Shown here piece by piece: positions 28,771 to 37,907 of a stretch of 64,000 bases of DNA. Below the pieces are notes generated by a model, which was not told the DNA's origin, made no database searches, and worked only from the letters and a program-made list of their open reading frames with translations. This DNA is from Dromaius novaehollandiae (taxonomy: Eukaryota > Chordata > Aves > Casuariiformes > Dromaiidae). Within the stretch, counting starts at the first letter, position 1; each line of letters opens with the position of its first letter. The stretch is from assembly GCF_036370855.1 (NCBI RefSeq), contig NC_088099.1, positions 25,387,501 to 25,451,500 of the forward strand, in the 5' to 3' direction. A program made the translations under genes and the position numbers.

Positions 28771-28838
28771 TGTACAAGTCATTTTGTACAAGTGTACTTT
28801 TGTACAAGTGTGTACAAGTTTTGTACACACACACACAA
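28771..28838. repeat. Cluster of palindromic TGTACA units followed by a short CA repeat
   Basis: TGTACAAGT starts at 28771, 28785, 28801 and 28811, and TGTACA occurs again near 28822, before an ACACACAC tail. The TGTACA core is its own reverse complement, so the cluster can fold on either strand. Confidence 0.85.
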
Positions 28839-29109
28839 AGAATACTCTTGCTCTGCTTAAATACTTATAATTGGTATAAAATATGATACCAATATTAGCA
28901 CTTAGATTTCTTGAAAAATATTTCCAAATCTGGCAGAATGTCCAACGTAACAAGCCCTAGTTAACACAATTATTTCCTTATTGAAGACATGTGTAATTAT
29001 GTTGTCAGACTTTGTATGTGAGCAACAATTCCCCTACCAGTCAACCATAATAAATGTATTAATGTAGTAGTCCCATGTAAGATTTTTTGCCCAAATTCTG
29101 AAGGCAGAC

Positions 29110-29282
29110 AACTCTGAAGTATTTATTTAATGCTTTATTTAAATTAATTATGTATTAATTATATAAATTATTAAGAAATGTTTAATTATTTAAATAATTC
29201 CAAAAAATCAATTTAAATTCGAAATTAAAATTAATTAAATTAAAAAATAAATTAATGTTTTAAAATAATTTAAATAAACATA
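29110..29282. repeat. Extremely AT-rich block
   Basis: About 170 bases consist almost only of A and T, with many TTAATT, AATTAA and ATTTAAAT words on both strands and hardly any G or C. No microsatellite period is kept. It could be decayed low-complexity DNA or a matrix-attachment-like, easily unwound segment. Confidence 0.8.
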
Positions 29283-30967
29283 TTGGCAGGTTCTGCTCCA
29301 CCTTTATTTAATTGTATCAGATTTATAACAACTGTCTGAACAACTTTTTTTTTTAAGTACCTCAGTACTCACAACACAGTGTTTTGAGAATTTCTTGTGT
29401 ATGCTCACTTCTCAAAGATATCTTGGTAGACAAGAAATGTCTTATAAGTACCTACAAAGCTAATTTATTGTCTTCCTTCAAATCATCCTTTAAAATTAGT
29501 AACCTGTGGTAATTACAACATCAAGCAGTTGGACTGTTATCATCACGCTGGAGAGTTATTGCCACAGCCTGACATCCTAACCACTGTTGTCTCAAAATGC
29601 TCCTTTAAACTGTTTAGCTCTGCTTCTTCCCTATATTCTTCCACCATGCCTCTCTCCTATTGTTTACAATGTGAGAGCTACATTGCCTGCTGCACAAGCG
29701 TCAGTATCTTTTTGCACAGCACCTAATACAACAGACTATGTATGCTAGGGTTTGCAGTCACTGCGGTGATAAGCAAAGAACGGATGATATAAATGCAAGG
29801 TACAGTGTCAGAAAGTGCCTCACAAATTTTAAGGACTTAAGAAAATGAGGTGGGAAGCAGAAATGTTTTCTGAGAAAATCCTGAGGTAGGAAGCCTGGGA
29901 AAGGACATGGCCATGGGAGGGATCCTGCAATGTTTTGACAATTTTGTGGTCTCACCACAGGCCTGCGGATATCCATATAATGACATTAGAATGCCATTCC
30001 TAAACCACAAAATTTATCAAAGAGCCATAGCTAAGAGCAATAAACCACACTAAACATTTTTCGTAAGATATGCTCTGATATGTATTAATTTCAAATGACT
30101 CTTGCATAAATATTGTAATAAATTGCTTCTTTTTAACAATTACAGGTAATATATACTACAGCAGAAAATATACCACAGCTATTACACAATCAGACAAAAT
30201 CTAAATGGTTTCCTTTAGAACAAGGCCGGGGCAGAAATGCAAAAGAACTGAACTGGGACAGGTCAAATGCCTGCCTACGTGCCCAGTGTCCTGTCTTTGT
30301 CCCGTGTTCCTTCCCCAAGGGCTCATTCCTGTATCCTTTAGTTTTCACAGCCTTGAAGTGCAGCAGGTTTTTTGTTAGGCTGGATATAAATTATTGTTAT
30401 TTTTGTTATCACTTTTTTATAAGTATTTTAAGGCAGTCAGCCTCTATACTCCAATGGCACATGTGCTGTGAAATCATGAAATCATCAAATCACCACAATC
30501 AGAGAAGCATCATAACTGCTCTTAAGGCATAACAGCACAATTTTAGATGTCACATAAGTAAAAATAACAAACAGAGTGAGAAAAGCAAGTATAACATAAA
30601 TAAGAGCATATGATTATACACAAAGGATGTAACTATGCCTATCTGATTCAGTCAGATTTTGTTTTTAAATGTTAAATGAATTCTCCTGTACTGCTTCCAA
30701 GAAAAGATTGCATTATCAGGAAGGAATTCTGTAAAAGGTATTAGTTTGGCAAAGTAGGAGTGGAAGTGTCCTCTGTGCTTGCTTGTCATTTATATTCTTG
30801 AAATCAAAAATGCAATTTCTTTTACAAGGAATGAGAAAATAAAAAAACCTGCTGTTGTCCTCTACTTAGAGTTGTTTTTCAACTCATTTAATTGAACTTT
30901 AACTGAAGTAGTCATGTGGTCTTTATTTGTACTTTCAACAGCGTCTAAAAGTATCACTGTTACAAAA

Positions 30968-31375
30968 TTATTTGGGTGCCATGTGGTTCTTTTGATTCTC
31001 ATAATTCAAGAGAAGTGGTATATAATATTGTTTCTTCCACATGCTGGTCTGAACAGCCCTGTCAAATAATGTGAGGCTCTGTTTTTTTTCCACTGTATCT
31101 CTTTTCCTCAGCTTCCTGTAACTTGGCATTGATGACTTAAATCCTCTGGGGGAATTCAAGTATTTCAAGCCGTTTGAGAGCCACTTCTTTGAATCAGAAT
31201 TTGTATGGTAAATCCAGGCCAAGTAAGATATTTGTTTGACTTTAACAATTTTATTCACTATGAACAGCTGGTCCTTTACTTCACATTCATTCAACAGGGG
31301 ATGCAGCAGTTGTCTGCTTATCTGATCTATCATATTCCCTTGGAAAAAGAGCTTTATTAAATGACAATAAACCAA
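30968..31375 (-). other. Unidentified open reading frame with splice-like borders (candidate gene or fossil)
   Basis: The frame codes for 135 residues, or 121 from the inner ATG with A at -3. I recognise no family, signal peptide or membrane span; the product is basic, with WIYHTNSDSKKW and SYRKLRKRDTVEKK segments. A pyrimidine-rich acceptor (CTCTTTTTCCAAG) on the minus strand ends at 31339. A strong donor (GTG|GTAAGTG) lies at 31485, implying a 147-bp intron. The upstream piece back to an acceptor near 31540 has an in-frame TAA, so it could only be 5' UTR. An open frame of this length is not improbable by chance in 64 kb. It could be a lineage-specific gene, an old retrocopy or nothing. Confidence 0.2.
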
Positions 31376-33639
31376 ATACGCTGTCTGATGTTGCTGTTCT
31401 CAGATGGCCTTGTCCTAAGAGGAACAAGCATTCCCTGCCAGGTGCATCTGCAACTCCCCTTCACAGCAACACAGAGGGCACTTACCACTTCCACTCCCAG
31501 TGCAGCTATTTAGGAGTTAACATTGCTGTTTCTCATACTGCAATTTTCAAAATTACGTTAGATTACATTTCAGAATCAATTTTCAAAATATTTCAAAATT
31601 TTCCAAGTTTATACATGGTTCTTTGTACTGCATGCTTTTTATTTTTTCCTTTTAAAGGTTGTTTGGTTTAGGATTCTTCACACATCTTCCTTGCCTAAAA
31701 CTTCAACCCAGTTAAACTTTGAATGAATCCCACAATTTCAAAGGAATTGGACAAATCCTCTAGGACTCCTGGGAAACTGTAGCTATCTTGGATCACAAAA
31801 ATCTATGGAAAGAGGCACTTGCATCAGTATGTACTACTTTTTCTCAATGCCTCTAAATGGAGTCTTTTTTCTCTTTTATGTAGAGACCACCCTTCACAGA
31901 CCTTGTGCATGTTATACTTTATATTGCCTTTACATGTACAAGTATATCCAATATTCTCTGTTCTCCAGGATTTATACAATTTATATAATACAACTGCAGT
32001 GGTAAAAAAAGTGTGCCTTAACTTTGCTCAGAGAACAGATCCTGATAGCATAACCAACCATCATGACTACCTTCTCATCCTTCATTTACTTATCTGCCAT
32101 CCAATGAATCTTTTCAAAGACCCCTCACTTCTCATTTACCCATTCCCTGTTACATCGTAATAACTCTCAGACTTGGTCTTGTCAAGATGTAGTTGACAGC
32201 AAGCGCAGACCTGTGCAATATTAAAATGTGTGGGCATGAATGTAAAAATCATAGGATGTGTAAAAGGTAGAAAAACCTACAATTGAGAAAATACCGGTCT
32301 TTCACAGCTATCAATAACATTGTTCCTTTTGACCTGGGTACTTAAGCTGTGTACAGGACCTTAGGAACTGATTCCATTAGGAGACTGAAAACATAGCTAT
32401 GTATTCCTTCATTGTGCTTATTTAACCAAAAGTCAGCTGCCCTGAAGACAAAAGAAATGAAGCAGGGCATGTCTTGGCTTTCCATTACTAGCTTTTTTTC
32501 CCATCCAGATCTGTCTACCCCAAAGAATTAATCTTAGCTTCTCCTTTGGACCATGCCACAAACATAGCTTTAACTCTGGACTGGCAACTTAACTACTCCA
32601 AGCTGTCCACCCTTTCTGTCTATCGGCAGTATCCATGCCTATGACAGACAGTGCTAAACACAACGTGCAACCTTGCCTTGGCAGCCTGGCTTATTCACCT
32701 ACACTGAAATGACAGATGTTTACTGTGCTAAACTACAATTTGTGGCAGCTATGAAGGAGTTTTTTGTTCCATTTAAAATCTGAGGGTGGTGACTTGCACA
32801 GAGGGGGGAGGCAGACAGCTGGGAAAAGCAACATTTTCAGCCACACCCAGTAAAATCTGCCTGCGGCTACCAAGCACAGCTCTCTTGTCTTGGCTTCTTT
32901 GCTGCCTTCTCTGCTCCTTTGGTATTTTCCCCACTGCTTTTGTCACTTTTCTGACCCTGTGCTAGCTGCCAGAAAACCAGAACCACATAGCCTAGACAAC
33001 AGTAGCTATATATGTTGTGTAGTTTTCACTCGCTGGTTTTCCTTCATTACATTTCTCAGCAAAGCAGGAGACATTTGCTGTCCCTGGCTGTCTGAAAATG
33101 AGAAGATGGCCCTATCCAGCAGCTTCAGTGATGTGATCGGATTGCCCGGGTGATGGCTCAATACCCCTCCATCAGTTCTGGTTGTTGTCTCAATGCAGGC
33201 CAAGAACACTCTACTCCTGACCATACGAAAACAAACTGAAACATGATAAAAGCTTGATTGTTTAAATAGTGTTTTCTCCGCATTCTCAAAGCAAATTGGT
33301 CTGCACATCCAAATCACACCAGAACTTTTCTGCTTTATCTCAGTTTCTGTTCAGCCACCTAGGACTGCCCTTTTCAGTGACTCTCCACGAAACGACTGTT
33401 TCTGTGAAAGCTACTTGGTGGGACAGACCCTGCCCAGGCTGTGCTAATGAGGAACTCCTTTTTCATTGTGTCTAACCAGAAAAAAATAGCTTACAAGTTC
33501 TGTTTTTTTCTGATGTCTTACACAATATTTCAGCTTCCATTTCCAAGTTTTTCCATGGTTAACAGCAAAAAGAGATCATGATGGCTGTATCCAGTCATGC
33601 AGTATTGGGATACACTCTAGGAAAATTTAGAAACATGAA

Positions 33640-33722
33640 TAGTGGTTGAAAGGGATTTCTGGAGGTCTCTAATCCAATGTCCCACTCAAAGTAAGACCAC
33701 TACCAAAACCAGATCAATGCAT
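33640..33722 (-). repeat. CR1 LINE 3'-end fragment, minus strand (left half of an interrupted element)
   Basis: The + strand shows GAAAGGGATTTCTGGAGGTC followed by TCTAATCCAATGTCCCACTC, the reverse complement of the CR1 3' terminus. It stops abruptly where the sense CR1 at 33722 begins. The continuation of the same old element is probably at 34290-34680. Confidence 0.75.
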
Positions 33723-34281
33723 TAGGAACAGCGTTGCCAGCAAGCCAAGGGAGGTGATCCTTCCCCTCAGCAGTGGTGAGGTCATGTCTGGAGTACTGGC
33801 TCCAGTTCTAGGCTTCCCAGTACAAGAAAGGCAGGGACATACTGGAGTGAGTCCTGCAAAGATAATGGGCTTTTGCATAGGCAGAAAGGCTGAGAGAGCT
33901 GGGACTGCTCAGCCAGGAGAAGAAAAGGCTCAGGCAGATCTTATCCGTGTGTGTAAGTACCTGATGGAGGGAGTAAAGAAAACAAAGCCAGACTCTTCTC
34001 AGTGGTGCCCCATGGAAGGACAAGAGGAAATGGGCAGAAAGTGGAATATAAGAAATTCCATGTAAACATAAGAAAAAACTTTTTTACTGTGGAAGAGTGG
34101 TCAAACACTGGAGCAGGTTGGCCAGGCAGGTTGTGGAGTCTCCACTTTTGGAGGTATTCAGACCCTGGCGGGACACAGTCCTGAATAAGCTGCTCTAGCT
34201 GACCCTCCTTTGAGCAGGGGGGTTGGATGAGGAGATCTCCAGAGGTCCCTTCCAACCTCAACCATTCTGTGAATCTGTGAA
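33722..34281 (+). repeat. CR1 LINE 3' portion, plus strand, with octamer tail
   Basis: The sense CR1 3' region starts with GGGAGGTGATCCTTCCCCTC and GGAGTACTGGCTCCAGTTCT. It continues through the GCTGAGAGAGCTGGGACTGC and GTGGAGTCTCCAC blocks to AGAGGTCCCTTCCAACCTCA. It ends with ATTCTGTG and AATCTGTG (34264-34279), the diagnostic CR1 3' microsatellite-like tail. It appears younger than the flanking minus-strand fragments and seems inserted between them. Confidence 0.9.
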
Positions 34282-34289
34282 GCCAGCTA

Positions 34290-34680
34290 TCACTTTGGCT
34301 AGCAAAATTTTGAAAATTGCCAAGATTCCACAATCTCTCTGGATTTTCATTATCTTCCTAGTGAAGAGTTTTTTCCTTATGTCCAGTCCGAACCTTCAAG
34401 CTGCAATTTGTGGCCACTGACTGTTGTTATCCTCGCTGGCACTACCAGAAAGAGTTTGGCTTCATCACCTTTGTAACTGCCCTTCAGGTATTTGTAGGCT
34501 GCTACTAGACCACCCGTTGGGTCTCCTCTTCACCAGATTAAACAAGCCCAGCTTCCCCAGTCTCCCCACAGAGATCATGTGCTGTAAGCCCTTCACCATC
34601 TTCATAACCCTCTGCTGAACCTTCTCCACTTTCTCTCTGAAGTGCCTGCCAGGAAACCCATCCATTGTTTCAGCAGCTGA
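34290..34680 (-). repeat. CR1 LINE fragment, minus strand (right half of an interrupted element)
   Basis: The + strand carries TTCCACAATCTCTCTGG, TTTTTTCCTTATGTCCAGTC, TTCAGGTATTTGTAGGCTGC and TTAAACAAGCCCAGCTTCCC. These are reverse-complement landmarks of the CR1 3' UTR in correct order. Relative to the full element it begins about 110 bases in from the 3' end, which matches where the 33640-33722 fragment stops. Confidence 0.88.
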
Positions 34681-36654
34681 ACCAGGCCCATTTGCCCTTG
34701 TTCAAATTACAAGGAAGGGTTTCCACTCTTCCACACCATTTCTTCCTAGGCACCATCATTTCTGAGTCACCCAGGGGCACACTAGAGTCATCTTGCTGAC
34801 AGTAGCAGTTACACTTAGCTTATTCAACAAGTTCTGGGCAACATACAAGTGTTACTATGATTAAACCTCGGCCTGTTTGTAACTGGAAGACTGCACCACT
34901 GCAATTTTTCCAACCATTTGGCAAGTTGTTCTCAGAACTCCTAGTCTAAACAGCAGATACAGATGATATGTCCTGACCACAGACTCCTGTACAAAGTGCA
35001 ATGAAAATGTTCTGCAGATTTAACCACCATCAGGCAATCTTGTCAATGATGCAATCGTTTTCCCCCCAGAAAATGCAATCTACCATTCCCTCATGGCTTT
35101 GTCAACATAACCCCCAAACTGCACACTGAACGAAGAAGCACTAAAGCACAGTCGGGCTAAGACAGAGTCACTAAAGTGTTTTTCATCTCCAGAAAATACC
35201 CTGTCACATTTCAACAACCACAGAAATATTACCCTTTTTCACCTAGCTCATGCTGGGTTTACGAATACTAACACTCTTCTAAATGTTTGGAGCTAGCCAA
35301 ATCTGCACAGCTGTAACTTTCTTTCCATGAGTGAAAACTTCCCCATTCCATGCCAAGCAAAATTACATCATTTTGAATCAGCTCCTGATTCCTGTTATGT
35401 TTCCTACTATAAGTCTCACACTTCTTGCATAGCATTTGCATAAGTCTCCGTTAAAATTTGTCAGCATGCAGTGGTATCATCTAGACATAAGTCTGAAGGA
35501 CGACTGCCATGCAGTTTGCTTTCCAGTAACCACTCTAGTGCAATTGGTACTTTGAATGAGCTGAAAGTAATGCTTAGTTAACCATGAAAACAAAGTTTTC
35601 CCTAGCATTTGACTCTACTTCCACTTGTCAGCACCCAGATAAAATGAGCCTGCCATGTTTATTCACAGACAGGCACGCACGATGCAGAGAACAGAGAGGC
35701 GGTTGCCTGGCCAGAGCAACATAGCAGTATCTGTGCAGAGTGGCTTACTAGATGTTTGATACCCGTCTCTTTCCTCTGCAGTTCACTTTGGCTGGCTTTT
35801 CATCTTGCCTTCTGAGAACACTTATTCAGGAGTTTAGCTCTTCTCGTGCGTTTTTTTTTTTTTTAAGGCTTAAATTAGGACAGGATAGCCACATGTTGAA
35901 ATAGCTCAGGATCTAGAGCTACTTTTTGGTCAACACATTTAGTCCCCGTAACACCACACTAATACTCCAGAGATGTCTGACAGGAGCGTTACCACTGAGT
36001 TCACCCGGAGCAAGATGATGCTTTTAGGCCTCAGCAGAAGAGCACAAATGCTTGTGCCAGCCTCCCGCTACGTGACAGCCCGTGAGCACAGCTTGTTAGA
36101 GCCACTGTGGTCTGCCCTGCGCTCCCACCGCTAGGTGTCACCCTGCTGATGTTAGTCACTGAGAACTAGGAAAACCCAAAATCAGTGGTGCAAAAAAGCA
36201 GCAGAGAGGGAAATCAAACGGGATTTTTAACAAGTGGGAGTATACCAAAGTTAGCATGCATTGAGAAAAAGAAAAATGGCTAATGGAAAGCATGTGGAAA
36301 ATAGCCTTCATGCAAAGCACAGATGAAAACTGTAATGAGGGCAACTATAAAGAAAAAATAAAAGTTAAGGCTTTAACACAAGAAGGGCAATTACTCTTCT
36401 AATATCTCTTCTAAGGCAGTCTCTTTTCTGACAGATGTAGCATTCAGTTAGGACATCAAGTGGGAAAGGAAAAACAAATGTATTACCAGGATTAAAAAAG
36501 AGGTGGTAACTTGGCATCATTTCTGTGAAGACATCCTGAGGAAGACGCTATTAGCGCTGTGTGAAGAAATGACAACATTTCTGAGTCAGACTGGCCACGT
36601 ATTGTGCAATGTCCACAACCCACTGACTGCAGAAAGACCCGCTAACACACAGCT
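34681..36654. other. Intergenic flank of the STEAP1 promoter
   Basis: No repeats or exons were recognised apart from a T14 run at 35851-35864. Distal promoter elements could be here, but none can be named from sequence. Confidence 0.6.
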
Positions 36655-37850
36655 TTCACAAGCAAGCGACGCCCGCGCTGCTGGGCCGCGGCGCCCCCGG
36701 GACCCGGCTGCCCCCCAGAGCCGCCAGCGCGGGAGGCAGCGCTACCTGCAGAGGGGACTGTGCAACCGAGGGCTGCTCCTACTAGACGCGGGATTTACTG
36801 TAAGCTTTTGTCAGGAAGGTTTTATGGCTTTTTGTCAGGAGGAAGAGCGGGGGAGGGACCAGGTTGGAAAAAGCGGCTGAGAGCTGAGGCGCTCGTTTCC
36901 TGGGTGGGGATTTTCAGCGGGCAGCCGAGCGGGCCGGAGCAGCCGCGAGGTCCCCGGGAGCGCCGCAGCATCCCCTGGAGTCCAGGACCTCCAGCCCCGC
37001 GGGCTCGCCGAGGGTGAGCGGCGGCGCGGGGCAGGGCGGCGGCGGCCCGGGCGGAGGGGTGACCCGGCGCAGCGCGGCGGGAGCGGACGCTCCGCGAGGT
37101 CGGGGGGCCGGGCGCTGCCCGCCGCGCACCTGGCTGCCGGCCTCCTCCCGCCCCGCAGCGACACCTGAGGCGGCGCCGCTGCTGGCCGGGCGGGCGGGGC
37201 TCCCGCGCGGCCGCCCAGGCCCCGCCCCGCCCCGCCCCGCCCAGGTGCCCGCGGCGCTGCCAGCGGGAGCAGCGGGATGGGCGCGGCGCGGGGCGGGGGC
37301 GGGGGAGGGGGAGGCTCCGGCTGGGCTCCCCCCCCCCTCGCCGCTGCTCCGCAGAGCCCGGCCGGCGCCCGGTGCGTGCCCTGCGTCCGCGCCGCCTGGC
37401 AGAGCCGCGGCGCGGCCGGGACGCTGGCACCCGCCGGCCGTTACGGAGCCGAGCCAGGGCCCGCCGGGCGCCCGGGAGCCTGCGGTGCCGTCCCCCGCAC
37501 CGGGCGCCGCCGCCGAGCTCGGGGCGGCGGCTCCCGACTCCGCCTGGAAGAAGAGGTCCCGCCGGCCGCGGGCTGAGGTGGGTGAGCCGCGGGGCGGCGG
37601 CCGTTGGCGGCGCCGCCGGGACAGGCGGCCGCGTGGCCGCGTTTCAGCACCGGACCGGACCGGGGGTCCCCGGCGGGCGCGGGGCTCCGCGGACCGCGGC
37701 GGCCTCACCTCTCCCCGGGGTCTGCCCGGCCCCAGACCCGGCCTTGTCCGGGGTGATGGCGGGGCCCCGCGCCAGCTCGCCCGCACTCTGACCGCCGAGA
37801 GGCGCCGAACCGCGCTCCCCTGCTCCAGATCCTCCGATTTTTTATTAGGT
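36655..37850 (+). promoter_or_regulatory. STEAP1: CpG island, probable STEAP1 promoter and non-coding first exon
   Basis: GC content jumps abruptly from the AT-rich flank at about 36655, stays very high with dense CpG, and falls again at about 37850. Contents in order: a donor-like AGG|GTGAGC at 37014; four overlapping GC boxes (CCCGCC units) at 37221-37242; a run of five G-tracts at 37290-37312; and a strong donor GAG|GTGGGT at 37578. The next acceptor on this strand with coding support is that of STEAP1 at 41033, so an exon ending at 37577 or 37013 would be spliced to it. The transcription start is inferred to lie just downstream of the GC boxes. A divergent non-coding transcript is possible, as at many CpG islands. 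The long open frames here come from stop-poor GC-rich DNA. Confidence 0.8.
37221..37242 (+). promoter_or_regulatory. Tandem GC boxes (Sp/KLF-type sites)
   Basis: Four CCCGCC-type units are head to tail at 5-base spacing, flanked by further GC boxes. Such arrays are typical core elements of TATA-less CpG-island promoters bound by Sp1/KLF factors; binding here is inferred. Confidence 0.7.
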
Positions 37851-37868
37851 TTTCCACAGAGCTCAGCG

Positions 37869-37870
<2 letters not shown>

Positions 37871-37903
<33 letters not shown>
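37871..37903. repeat. T33 homopolymer at the edge of the STEAP1 CpG island
   Basis: Thirty-three consecutive T follow directly on the GC-rich island. The length is prone to polymerase slippage and to sequencing or assembly error, so its true length is uncertain. Confidence 0.95.

Positions 37904-37907
<4 letters not shown>

Larger units (their letters stand above)
28371..33639. other. Intergenic, with AT-rich block and one exon-like minus-strand frame
   Basis: Contains the TGTACA cluster, the AT-rich block and a 135-codon minus-strand open frame (30968-31375). No known gene is recognised, and no clear transposon sequence was seen. Confidence 0.65.

Noticed and set aside
30470-30530. AATCATGAAATCATCAAATCACC run resembling a minus-strand CR1 tail
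   Set aside because: No CR1 body follows the tail-like words, so chance or a decayed simple repeat is more likely.
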